Source: Vanrija pseudolonga (lineage: Eukaryota; Basidiomycota; Tremellomycetes; Trichosporonales; Trichosporonaceae). From it: DNA of 64,000 nt. Below are positions 11,939 to 23,478 of this stretch, one piece after another (position 1 is the first letter of the stretch; each line of letters starts with the position of its first letter). The stretch covers positions 2,356,001 through 2,420,000 of the forward strand of contig NC_085850.1 in assembly GCF_020906515.1 (NCBI RefSeq), in the 5' to 3' direction. The position numbers and the translations under genes are program-made. The notes under the pieces were generated by a model, which searched no databases, was not told the origin of the DNA, and saw nothing but the letters and a program-made list of their open reading frames with translations.

Positions 11939-13708
11939 ATGACCACCGAGAAGGACTTCGCAAAGCACATCGACGCGCACGAGGAGGTCGTCGACTCCGA
12001 GGCGCGCGGATACGTCGACCACACGGTGGTCATCACGCCCGAGGTCGACGCGCGCCTCCGCCGTAAGATCCACCTGCGTATCCTGCCGCTCCTATGTCTC
12101 GGTTATCTCTGCCAGGCACTCGACAAGGGCACGATCACGTCGTCGTCGTAAGTGGCTGTCGGGTCGGCTCAGTTGCACCGCTCACCCCACCCAGCATCAT
12201 GGGCTGGCTCAAGGACGTCAACGCCAAGGGCCAGGACTTCTCCCTCACCACTACCATCCTGTGGTGTGGTATCATCATGGCTGAGCCCCTCGCCAACCAG
12301 TGTGTCCGTCGGCTTCCCCTTGCGAAGCTTCTCGCAGGCGGCATGGTCATCTGGAGTATCCTTCTCTTCGGCCTCGGTTTCTCGATGAGCATTCCCCCTG
12401 TCCTGGCTATCCGCTTCCTCCTCGGCTTCTTCGAGTCGCTTGTCGGCCCCTGTCTCGTTGCTCGTGAGTTGACTGAGCCGTCGCCGCCAACTCACGCCCA
12501 GTCATGGTCCAGTGGTACCGCATTGAGGAGCAGCCGTTCGTCGGCACCATGTGGCAGTGCATGCTCGGTTTGTCGACCATCATCACGTCTCTCCTGGCCG
12601 TAGGTATTCAACGGGTGATACCTACATTCCCTCGCTAACCCAAGCAGTACGGCTTCTTCCACATCGAGAACGGCAAGCTCAAGTCCTGGCAGTGGCTGCA
12701 CGTCATGATCGGCCTCATCTCGCTCGTGTGCTCCCTCATCGTGTGGTTCTTCCTCCCCGACTCGCCGACTCAGGCGCGCTGGGCGACCGAGGAGGAGAAG
12801 ACGTTGCTCGTTGAGCGTGTGCGCGCCAACAACCAGGGTCTCAAGAACAAGACGTTCAACAAGGCGCAGATGCGCGAGGCGTTCAAGGACAGCTTTACGT
12901 GGTGCCTCTTCTTCCTCGCCTTCTTCAACACGCTCGTCGTTGGCGGTGTGAGCACGTTCGGCGGCCTCCTCATCACCCGGGCGTTCGGTTTCTCCACCTA
13001 CACCGCGCAGCTGCTCAACATCCCCGTCGGCGTATTCCAGATCCTCCTCTATCTCTCCATGGGGTGGGTGTCGTGCGATGCTCTACTAGCTAACCCGCCA
13101 GATGGCTCGTCAAGAAGACTGGCGAGACCGCCTACCTCATGGTCGCGTTCACGATCCCTAACATTGTCGGCACTGTCGTCCTGCTCACCGTCGCACCAGG
13201 ACCCAAGACCAAGGGAGGCCTCGTGGCAGCCTACTACTGCATGATGGTGTTCGGCACCTGCTACCCCGCCATCATCCTTCTGCTTTCGCGCAACGTCGCC
13301 GGCCAGACGAAGAAGAGTGTCGTCTACGCTGTTATGTGTATGTGGACTGGGCTACCCAATCGTCTGTGGACTCGCTAACCCGCCCCGCAGTCATGGGCTG
13401 GGCCGGCGGTAACGGTATCTCGCCCCAGATCTTCCAGTCTGTCTGGGCCCCGCGCTACCTGCACAGTCTGCACATCCACCTCGCGTTGTGTAAGTCGCTT
13501 CAGCCCCCCACGCAGCCCGCTGACGCCCCCAGACGGTTGCTTCATCGGCACGTGTTTCCTCACCCGGTTCATCCTCGCGCGCCGCAACAAGCGCAAGGAG
13601 GAGGCCGCGGCCGCTGTGGCGTCCGAGGCTGGCGAAGGTGCCAAGAACCTGCACGCGTTTGAGGATCTTACCGACCTGCAGAACCCCGACTTTAGGTACA
13701 GTCTGTAA
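11939..13708 (+). CDS. MFS transporter, Dal5/allantoate permease family (second)
   Basis: This is a 500-residue major facilitator split over seven exons: 11939-12147, 12195-12463, 12502-12599, 12648-13063, 13102-13337, 13391-13489 and 13533-13708. The family pattern is clear: RRKIHLRILPLLCLGYLCQALDK in helix 1, AIRFLLGFFESLVGPCL, WQWLHVMIGLISL, and APRYLHSLHIHLALYG near the last helices. The last five exons are short and their joins restore frame (SMG/WLVKK, VM/FMGW, LAL/YGCF). It is transcribed divergently from GH88, so it is the best candidate for uptake of the lyase product. The substrate is inference. Confidence 0.9.
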
Positions 13709-14513
13709 GGGGACGGTGAGGGGGGGGGGGGCGGGGGCGTGTGGGGTTATGGGCTGGTATGCGCGGGTTGCTGCTGGGAGTGGTCGAGTGTTCTCGCTGG
13801 GTTAGGAAATCGGAATGCAAGTATGACTGTGGAGCATGGGCTGGCGCTGGAGTGGTTTCAGAGTCGGGAACACAGCTTCACCGAAACATCAGCGAGGAGA
13901 GGCAGCACCGACGACCGGCGAGGACACCGGGATAGTCGGAAGGCGTTCCATTTGACTGTGCTTGTGCATGCAGCACTGACGGGTTCTCCGCAATCCCGAG
14001 GATCACGGCGTGTGCTATTTGCAGTGCATAAGCTGTCCATGTTCCAGACTCGCGCAGCAACGAGGGCACGAGGTGGTGACATGCAGCCGAGGAGGGCGAT
14101 CAATCCATCGGCCCGAAACCGAGCCAGCCACGGCACAGCCCCCATCTTTTGTCCTCCTGCCCCCATGCCCATGCCTCGCTCGCATGCGCGTCATCCTGGA
14201 CCATGCAGCTATGCAGCTAGTAATAGCGAGCAGCCTACCACCGCAGCAGCAGTGCCGACACCGAGCCCAGCCCGAGGGCATGCAGATCTGCAGTCGACCG
14301 GGTCCATCGGGCGATACGCGCCAGTGGAGCCGAGCCAGCCGACCCGAAGCGATGGGGACGCGACGAGCGGGTCGACGACGACGGCGCAGCTCCCGACGAT
14401 CGCGAGGCGGTGCGATAGCGTGGGATGGCGGGGAGGCTCTTGGGACTCTTAAGGCAACATGCATCAGCTGACGACCTGCATCCCCACCCACTGATACCCC
14501 CACCCCCGCCGCC
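13709..14513. other. Intergenic region
   Basis: About 800 bp without a supportable gene. A run of 12 G begins right after the transporter stop (13720-13731). Nothing else stands out. Confidence 0.4.
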
Positions 14514-15526
14514 ATGTCCCTCCTCGAGTCAATGGTCATCAAGCGCGTCGCCAACGCCGTCGCCCAGCCGCCGCACTCGGCCTCTGCCTATCCCGCCGGG
14601 CACGTCCCAAGCGGCAGCGCAAACCTGCAGGCGTACCCCGCGCTCCCGCCGCGACCCCACTCGGCGCCGTACGGGAGCTACGAGTACGCGCCCCAGCCGC
14701 CAGCGTACTCCGCGGCACCACAGCCTCAGCTGTACGCACCACCACCACCGCCGCAGTCGCAGCTCTACGCGCCAGTACACGCCGCGCCGCTGGCCCGCCC
14801 GCTCGTCCTCCCGCAGACGAGCCACTCGTCCCAGGCCCCCTTTGTCCGCGGATACTCGTCCGAGCTGGCGGCCTCGGGTATCCGGCTCGACGACTTTATC
14901 GCGTTCGTCGACGACCTCAACCTGACGATCGTGCCGAATCCCGAGCTGTTTGCCGTGCAGAAGGCGAGCCGCATCGCGGGCATGTTTGTGTGAGTGGCAC
15001 TGTCAGGCAACCTAGGGCAAGCTGACCTCCGTAGCCCCGGCGTAGGCCACCTCGCAGGACGCGCAGTCGGCGCCGCAGTCCAGATCGGGAGCAGCGTCAA
15101 CACGCAGAACAGCACGAGCGCGTTCCTTGACGCTGCGAACCGCGCGCTGTTCACCCCGGCGGGGCTGCACGTCTCCGTGCTCCAGACGGCACAGCTGCAG
15201 GGGCTTGTTGGCGCGGGCGGAAGAGCAGCGACGATCGGGTACGGGCTTGATCGGCTCTCGCCGTACGCTGGCCGCGTCGCTGTCGTCGACTCTGCGCTGC
15301 CAGAGCTCGTTGGCGCTGGCAGGCAGGACGGCATGGCGTCCTGGGCTGCCAACAACAACGACCGGCGCACAGCCAAGGCGGAGCGTAAGGCCCAGCGCGC
15401 GCTCGATAGAGGCAAGATGCGCAAGGTTAATAGACTGGAGAACGGCGCGCTTTGGGTAAGTCGGGGACGCGGGAGACAGGGAGGAGAGAAGCTGATCGCC
15501 TCCAGCTCGTCGTGACGCGCCTCTAA
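14514..15526 (+). CDS. Fungal protein of unknown function, LPQTxxxSQAPF family (copy 1)
   Basis: This is a 305-residue protein I cannot assign a function to. Residues 1-75 are Pro/Ala/Tyr-rich and look disordered. Then comes a conserved block RPLVLPQTSHSSQAPFVRGY, followed by LDDFIAFVDDLN, a Gly/Ala-rich segment (PGVGHLAGRAVGAAVQ), and a basic C-terminus. The same layout occurs in a family of uncharacterised ascomycete proteins I remember with FLSFIDGLN motifs. Exons are 14514-14989, 15035-15455 and 15506-15526. The last exon has only 21 nt and encodes LVVTRL. A paralogue at 23479-24179 ends the same way with LVVSRV. It sits between two cluster transporters, but nothing ties it to uronate use. 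Confidence 0.75.
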
Positions 15527-15917
15527 GCCCAGCCGAGTCGGATAAGCAGTCGCCAGAGCCGACCGCCGTGCCGCGCCGCAGTGCCGGCCGAGCATACCAT
15601 AGAGAGAGAGACGAGTCGAGCGAGACCTAGACCTAGACCCACCCTGCATAGCACACATAGACATCAATACCATTGCGCAAGTGCACCGCGCCGCGCCCCA
15701 TGCATATAACATCGCGCCGCCCGCCCGCAACAGTTCCGCACTGTATCGGAGCATCGGAGCTCCGGGCCCTCGGCCGACAAGATTGTTTTTCATAATCTTG
15801 GCGGAGTAACCGATCGCCTGGGCTCTGGACTTGTCGGAAGTGACGTCGAGTTGGTTTCCGACGAGAGCGCATGTATCTCGATGCATCGTTGTACAATCCA
15901 CCACTGGCGACGACAAG
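15527..15917. other. Intergenic region upstream of the third MFS transporter
   Basis: A 391-bp gap. A GTCGGAAGTG (reverse complement contains ACTTCCG) lies near 15833-15842. An inverted element around 15780-15800 (AAGATTGTTTTTCATAATCTT) could form a short hairpin. No gene seen. Confidence 0.35.
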
Positions 15918-17714
15918 ATGGATGAGAAGGGCGACAAGGCGCAGCTGTATGCTGCCTCCGGCGTGGCCGACGCCGACGCGTGGGTGCGCTCCCTCGGCGA
16001 GGACGAGCTCGCGCGCGAGTCGCGCAGGCTTAAGCGCAAGGTGTGTCGAAGCGGGAGAGGAGCGCTGACACTGGCCAGGTCGACTTGCGCCTCATGCCTT
16101 GCCTGTTCGTGCTCCTCATTCTCAACTATCTCGACCGCAATGCGCTCAGGTGGGTCGTGTGGGCTCGCTGCGCCTTCCAGCTGGCGCTCCTGGTCCTCCC
16201 TCTCCTGCCCAGCGCTGACGCTCGCTCGCCTCGCGCAGCCTCGCCCGTGTGCAAGGCATCGAAGCCGACCTCGGCCTCAAGGGCAACAACTTCAACACGG
16301 CCATCTCTGTCCTCTTCTGCGGCTACATTATCGGCCAGCTACCCTCCAACCTCGTCCTGTCGCGCGTCCGGCCGAGCGTGTACCTGTCGGTCATGTGCGT
16401 GCTGTGGGGCATCGTGTCGGCCGCGACGGCCGCCGCGAACAATTTCGGCCACTTGGTGGTTGTGCGCTTCTTCCTCGGCGTGCTTGAGAGCCCTTTCTTT
16501 CCCGGCGCGCTGTTCCTCTTGAGCTCTTGGTATACTAAAAAGGAGCTCGCGCTCCGGACTAGCATTGTGAGTGGGGCTCGACTTCGGCCATCGGGACTGG
16601 GAGGGGACAACGAGCTGACTCTTGTGCCAGCTCTACTGCGGCTCGTACCTCTCTGGCGCGTTCGCAGGCCTCATCGCCGCCGGTGTCCAAAAGGGCCTGA
16701 AGGGCAAGCGCGGCCTCACGTCCTGGCAGTGGCTGTTCATTCTCGAGGGCAGCATCACGGTCCTCGCTGGCCTGGTCGCCGTGTTCATCCTCCCCGACTA
16801 TCCAGCCACGACGCGCTGGCTCACGGACCGCGAGAAGGCGCTCGCTGCGTACCGCCTCGAACGGGACACTGGCATGCTCGACAAGGAGACGATGCCGCTC
16901 CGCCAGGCGGTCAAGGCCGCCGTCAAGGACTACAAGTTGTGGATGTTTGCGCTCATCTACGCGACGATGGCTACCGCTGGAGGGTACTCCCCGTTCGTGC
17001 CGACTGTTGTCAACACCTTCGGCCTGAGCCCCATCAAGACGTGAGTGGGCGTGGCATGGCTGGCTTCGTGATGCTCGTCAGCGCCCACCAGCCTCCTCCT
17101 TCTGTTCCCCGCTGACCTCCACAGCCTCCTCCTCACCGCACCCCCCTTCCTCGTCCCCGTCATCACGCAGCCCATCGTCTCCTTCTTCTCCGACCGCGGG
17201 CCCGAGCGCTGCTGGCACTACACCACGCCGATGTGGTTCGCCATCGTCGGCTTCATCCTGGCCGCGACGACGACGACCACGGCGCCGCGGTACCTCTCCA
17301 TCTTCTTCCTGACTGGCGGGCTGAGCTCGAGCTTTTCGGTCCTGCTCGCGTGGGTCGGGTCGACTTTCGCCCGACCGCGCACGAAGCGCGCCGCCGCGTA
17401 CGGGATCATCAATGCACTGGGGAACAGCGAGTGAGGCCTTAAGAGCCGCGCTGACAACCAGTGGCACAGATTTGGTCGCCGTACATGTATCCCAAGGGCG
17501 ACGGTCCGCGGTACAAGGTAGGTTGGAGGAGGTGGAGGGAGGGTGCAGCAGCGTGCTCACACCGCAGCGCGCATTCTCCGTCTCGGCGGTCATGGTCGCA
17601 CTCGCGATAGCGCTCAGCTTCATCCTGCGCGAGTGCATGCGGCGGGAGAACGCGCGCATGGAGGCAGAGGCAGAGGAGGACGAGGTGGAGGGCAAGTATC
17701 GCCTCGTGCTGTAA
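15918..17714 (+). CDS. MFS transporter, Dal5/allantoate permease family (third), with a likely GC-AG intron
   Basis: This is a 478-residue major facilitator of the same family as the two upstream. Exons are 15918-16040, 16079-16149, 16239-16566, 16631-17040, 17125-17426, 17462-17517 and 17568-17714. Signature parts are LNYLDRNAL, VRFFLGVLESPFFPGALFLL, SWQWLFILEG, and GNMAQIWSPYMYPKGDGPRY before the last helix. The fifth intron gives this last motif only if its donor is GC (AACA/GCGAGTGAG). The nearby GT donor breaks the frame. The C-terminus is Glu-rich and cytosolic. It is the last member of the putative uronate cluster, and its substrate is unknown. Confidence 0.87.
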
Positions 17715-18530
17715 TGTTGTGCTTTGGCCGGGCCGGATGCATGGTTTATAATTCCTCGGCGACGGGTGGGATCTCGCGAGTTGATGGTTACGCGTGGGCC
17801 GCGCCGGGCCTAGTGCGCGACGCGTCGCGGTCTCGGCGATGCCTTGCGATGCCTGCGATGCCTGTCTCCGTGTCTCGCCCGTTGGGCCGCGGTGATGGAC
17901 CAAACCAGAATGAGGGTACGACCCTTGAAAATGGCTGCTGTCGGCGTCGTGACGCCAGACCTCCGGGACACAGGGGCAGTACCGATGTTTGTGCGCGTTT
18001 GGCTATGCTGCGGTCTGGCGGGGTGGGTCCTCGGCGTGAGTGAGCAGTGGTCAGGGGAGGCGGGGCATGTCAGTAACGTAAGTTGTCAGTGCAAGATGCA
18101 CCGTGGGAGAGATGCAGCAGCGATGTTGTCTCATATCGTCGTAAGTCGCGACGCGTGCCTGCCTTGGAACAAGCAGCCAAGCGGAAGCAAGCTTGAGCAG
18201 AGTGACAAGCTGTGAGTGAGCACGTTGAGGGCCATCACTTGCAACACACAACCTTGTCTCACTCTTACTTTGCCGTGTTCTTCATACCCCACTTACTTGT
18301 GCTCGCTGCACACACCCCTTCACTCCTGGAAACGGCACGACCCCACGCGCCGAGAAATGACCTCGGACGACGACAACAACGACCACGACCTCTGTTGAAA
18401 ACACCTACCCCTGCGCGCGCGTGCTTGCTTCTCGCCCCCCTGCCCCGCCCTCGCAGCGACATTCGACTAAAGCTTTAACCCTTCCCTCCTCTCTCCTCCT
18501 CTCACACCCACCCACTAGAACCCCTCCACA
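17715..18530. other. Intergenic region with pyrimidine-rich leader
   Basis: About 816 bp without a gene. The final 50 nt before the myosin ATG (18479-18530) are almost pure pyrimidine (CCCTTCCCTCCTCTCTCC...), typical of a fungal core promoter or leader of a well-expressed gene. Confidence 0.4.
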
Positions 18531-21500
18531 ATGTCGTTGACGTCTATCGCGTCGGCAGCCACGCCAGACGACTTGGCGTCCCTCGAGGACCAGACAAGTG
18601 GTGGGTACCTTCCCCCTTCCCCGCTCGTCTCGGACACGCGCTCACCCCGCCCCAGAAACACTCACTACGGCCCTCGCACAGCACTTTAACAGAAAACAGG
18701 TCTACGTCCGCTGTGGTCCCGTCACTGTGCGTCTGCTGCTCGTTTTCCCTCTGATAGCTGACCCTCTCCAGATCGCGCTGAACCCCAACGACCCCGATAT
18801 GGGCATCTGTGCGTCGCATTTCTCACCCTGCGCCCTCGATGACGGTTGCCCGCTGACTCCGATCACACAGATACCGAGCAGGTCCGAAGACAGTTCGCCG
18901 AGGCCGTCGTCGACGCCAGCGACACGCACGTGTACGGCACGGCGGAGCAGGCGCTGCGCAGTCTGAGCGCCGAGGGGAGCCAGAACCAGACGATTGTGAT
19001 CACTGGCGAAAGGTGAGTCCAGCAGCCCAGGTGCAGGATGGGCTTGCGCTGACGCCACCTCAGTGGATCTGGAAAGACAGTCACCTGCGGACATATCCTC
19101 CAGTACCTGTGGGAGCGGGGCCAGGTGCAGCACTCGCTCCCGACATTACTGAGCGACATTGAGGTGGTGCTCGGCGCGTTCGGCAACGCGCCAACAAGCC
19201 ATAACCAGAACTCGAGTCGCTACGCAAAGCTCGTCAACGTGGGTACCATGATGTCGATAACCCGCTCACCTCCAGGTACACTTCGACCCGAGCAACACCA
19301 AGGTGGTGGGCACGTCCATCTCCGCCTCTCTACTCGAGCTGGGTCGCGTGACGGCCGCGCCGGACGCGACGTTCCACATCTTGCGACACGTCGCCAACGA
19401 CGACAAGGCCGAGCTTGCGCCCATCGACGCCGCGCTCAAGTCGTTCGGGCTGGAGCCCGAGACACAGGAGCAGGTGTGGTCGATCCTCCGCGGTATCCGG
19501 CACCTGGTCGATGGCGAGCAAGGCCCAGATAAGGACTCTGTTGGGCGGGCGGCCGACGCGCTGGGATTAAAGCGCTATGCGCTGAGCCGCGCGCTCAGCC
19601 ACCGCTCCGTGCGTGGTATTGCTACGGCGCGTAGTCCCGAGGAGGTGGTCGCGGCGCGGTATGGCCTTGTGCGGACACTCTACGGCCGTCTGTTCGAGGT
19701 GGGTAGCTTCCAGAAACGCCCAGGTTAGCTAACTCGACCAGTGGCTCGTGTCGCTCATCAACACGACGCTCAAGGCGACCTTTGCTAAACTCGACCACGC
19801 AGAGGAGGGTGTCCCAACCAAGGACATCACTGTCGTCGACATTGTGGGTACCTATGGAGGACTTTTCTAACCCACCAGTTCGGTTTTGAGCAGTTTGGCA
19901 CGAACACGCTGTCGCAGTTCCTGATCAACTGGGCCAACGAGCATCTGCTGCAAGCTGTGGGTGGATTTCGCCTGTTGGTTACTAACCCACACAGCTCTAC
20001 AGCGTTGTCCTTCACCGTCAACGCGAGGAGTACGTTGCCGACGGCATTGCCATGGGCGAGGCACCCAACCTGCCAAGCTGCACGGCCACGCTGCAGGAGA
20101 TTGCACGCTGCCTCAACGACGCGAGCAAGATCCGCACCGCGGCGGCGGGTCAGAGTGTCCAGGCGTTCGAGGTCAACCTGTCGAAGTTGAAGCTCGATGG
20201 CCTGACGGCACACGGCGTGGGCGACTTTATTGTCGACCACTATGCTGGCCAGGTTCGGTACACGACCACGGACTTCACCTCAGCCAACGCTGAGCGCGTA
20301 GACACAACTATTGACTCATTGCTCGCTCTCTCCACCACACCACTTGTCATCGAACTCGCCAAGGCCGGCGAGATTGACCGCCGCGGCGCGATCCCCACCA
20401 TCGCGGCTTCATTCTCCACATCGCTCAAGTCGCTCAATGACCAGCTATCGTCCACTCAGACCCGTTACATCCACTGCATCAAGCCAAACAAGCTGGCGGA
20501 GAAGTGGAGATTTGACCAGGAGCTCGTCACGCAGCAGGTGACTGCCTGTGGTATTGTCCAGGTCGCCCGCTTCGCCCGCGATTGCGGCCCACATCGCCTC
20601 GACCACTCCTACTTTGTCCAGAGATTTGGCCCGCTTCTTGCGCCGATTGTCGAGGAAAAGGCGCTGCAGGCGTCCGACACTCACCCTTCCCTCTTCCTCA
20701 AGACCAAGCTTCCAGAAGCAGTCTCGTACCTCAACAGCATTGCCCAAGTGGAGCACGGCGTTCAACTCGGCAAGGCTTACGTGTACCTCAACAGCGGGGC
20801 CGTCAACGTGCTGCAGCCCAAGCTGTCAAAGGAGCACAAGCGATACGTTTGGATCGGCCAGCGTGCACGTACTCAACTTGCACGTCAGCGCCTTGAACGG
20901 AAGAGAGCGGATCTTGCAGCTGCCATCGCAAAAGCAAAGGCTGAGGCTGAGGCGAAGCGGTTACATGAGGAGGCTGAGGCCAAGGCCCGTGCCGAGGCTG
21001 AAGCTCGGGCCAAGGCGGAGGCAGAGGCCAAGGCCAAGGCGGAGGCCGAGGCCAAGGTCCGAGCAGAGGCTGAGGCCAAGGCACGCGCCGAGGCAGAAGC
21101 TCGTGCTGCCGCGGAGGCGGAGGCGCGAGCGGTGGCAGCCGAGGAGGCGCGCCGCAAGGCGGAGGCTGAGGAGAAGATTCGCCGAGCCGCACAGGAGGAG
21201 CAGCAGCGACAGTTAGCTGAAGCGCGTGAGCGTGCCATCGCCGAGGGACACGAGAAGAATGCGCAGGCCGAGGCACGACGACGAGCCGAGGCGGAGACGC
21301 AGGCTAAGCTGTTCGACAAGGGACCAGGAGCGGCATCATATGCCATTCCCGCCGCCGCCGCGGCTGTTGCTGCTGCTGCTGCCGGCGCGGCGGCAGTGTC
21401 CTCGCGTTCGAGAAAGCCGGTTCCTCCGTCATCATCACTGCCTTATCTCGCGGACGACGCGTTTGCGGACGCTCCAGAGGAGCCACATGTGGAGCCATCG

Positions 21501-23318
21501 GCGTTGGCATACCTCGACCAGGCGGAGGTGCCTACCACACCCGCCGAGAAGCAGGTGACGCCGAACAGCACCGGCTCATCGACAAGCGCGCGGTCACAGT
21601 CGTCTGCTCGCTACCGTCGCGGCTCCACGAGCTCGACGACGGCGACTTCCGCCCAGGCCATCAGCGACGCCGAGAAGGACACGTCTGTCTCTGCCATCGT
21701 GGTCGACGAGGACGACAACGACGAGCTCGTGACGGACGACACAGAGTCCACCGTTGGCCCCGCTGTGCCTGGCAAGCCGTCCCCGAGCTCGTGGAAGTCG
21801 AGCCAGCGCAAGAACACCAAGCCTCGCATGAGTAGCGACAAGGAGTTGCCCGCACTCCCGGACACACCGACCAAGGCGCCGAGCAAGCCAGTGGAGAACC
21901 CCCCTTCGCCGACGATCACCAAGGCGGCCTTAACCACACCAGTCAAGGTTGCTGAGACACCAGTCAAGGTTGCTGTTTCACCGAGCACCGCTGCCACGCC
22001 GCTGCGGACGCCGAAATCCGAGTCTGACGGCCCCGGTTCTGCTGTTATCACCAGACCCAGCCCCAGAGGCGTCTTGACGCCGTCTGGCAGATCGATCAAC
22101 TCGCCGAGCGCCGCACTGCCCTCAGCGAGCCCACCGGCTTTGGCGCCGCTCGCACCGCTCAACTACTCCCTGCGTGCGCTGTCGCCAAACGGCAACATCC
22201 ACATGGTCACTCCCCCACCCAACCTGTGGAAGCCGCTCCCTCTGCGCCCCAACACCAAGCGTGAGAGGCGGCGGTCGCTCCTCATCGACCGGGGCGTGGA
22301 GCAGGTGATTGTTGACGGCCTTGTCACCCGCCTTGTGCGCCCGACGGAGGACCTTGCCGTTGCAGCCGCAGCGGCCATGCTGCTTGCACTCTCCATCACG
22401 AGGCTGTTCGAGCTCGGTGAAGACTCGTTGGGGCAGCATGTCGCATCCCAGATTGTGCGCACGGTCTGGTGGAGCATCAAGGATGTCGACACAATGCCGC
22501 CGCTCAAGGAGGTGTGGTGGCACGCCGTGCTGGCGAGCTCGACGGTCCGACTGCTTCCCGAGGATGTGGCCGGCCGTACCGAGCTCCCGGGCTTGATCCG
22601 GAGTGTCACCTCGCGCATTTTGGTGCACCCTGCGCTGATAAACGCTGCGGGCTTCAACCAGCGCGTCATCCTCGAGTGTGAGACTGAGCGTCTGGAGCCA
22701 GGACTCGACAGGCTATGGAGCAGCCTTGACCAGCTCCCCCAAGACTTGATGGACGGAAGTGCGCTTGTGTCGGTCGAGCGCTCGTTCCTGGAGGTGGTAG
22801 GCAACGTCGTCAAGATGCCTAAGCTCGACCCGAAGCACGGCCTGCTGATCAAGGAGGGCCTTGGTATTGTATCAGGTGAGTGGTACCCTGCTCTGGATGT
22901 CATTGTCGCCATGCTGACGCCTCCAGATTGGCGCCTCACGCACAGCATCCCGTCCCAAACGTTTGAGGCGTTTGCCAAGATGCTGTTCGAGGACCTGACC
23001 TCGAGCTCGGTGAGTACAGCTGAGATGAGCTGCTTGAAAATAAGCTGACTCCCACAGCCAAGCCCCGAGTTCCAGCACGCCCTCGCCCAGCTGCGTCGCA
23101 GCACAAAGTACAAAAACACCAAGCAGGCGGCCGACCTCGCGCTGCAGCGCCTCATGCCCGACGCGCCGTTCGACTCGATGACGCCGAGGCTCGAGGCCGC
23201 GCTGGGCGCCTACCTCAACACGATTACGCCGCCAGTCGATGTCGACGACGCGGCGAACCACTTCCCCGGCAAGATTTTAGCGACCGTGCTGCCGTGGCTG
23301 CGTGCTGCGGCTGCGTAG
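18531..23318 (+). CDS. Divergent class V-like myosin with Ala/Glu/Lys helix and DIL-like tail
   Basis: This is a 1440-residue myosin relative in 11 exons (18531-18600, 18656-18726, 18772-18808, 18871-19012, 19064-19238, 19276-19698, 19742-19843, 19879-19956, 19995-22875, 22927-23009 and 23058-23318). The P-loop GESGSGKT (105-112) is split by an intron. Switch I is NQNSSRYAK (154-162) and switch II is DIFGFE (339-344). The actin-site block RYIHCIKPN lies near 524-532, followed by TQQVTACGIVQVARF. The motor is roughly 100 residues shorter than a standard one. One weak IQ-like stretch (YVWIGQRARTQLARQRL) leads into a long A/E/K/R repeat of about 130 residues. A Ser/Pro/Thr-rich disordered region follows, then a DIL-like cargo domain from about 1118. 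Actin-based transport is the family role. Whether this motor works is open. Confidence 0.85.
20905..21310 (+). repeat. AEAKARAEAEARAKAEAEAK-type coding repeat in the myosin
   Basis: A degenerate GAGGCCAAGGC(C/G) repeat encodes about 130 residues built almost only from Ala, Glu, Arg and Lys. It should form one long charged helix, acting as a rigid lever or coiled coil between the IQ-like segment and the disordered middle. Confidence 0.75.
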
Positions 23319-23478
23319 TGGAGAGTGGTGTAGCCGGGTGTGGAGGAGAGCCTGTCGCGGGCGACGCGCTAGTTTGGTCCTGGGTATCTGTTGTAGATCA
23401 TGGTAGAGTGCATATTCATTGTGAGCGTAGCAGCAACAAGAGTCAAAAGCAACAGTTACATATTTCCAGACGCGAGGT

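Noticed and set aside
3272-17714. Cluster as a system for recycling the cell's own glucuronoxylomannan capsule
   Set aside because: A PL8 lyase needs a 4-O-substituted uronate; glucuronate in that capsule is a terminal side group, so the chemistry does not fit.
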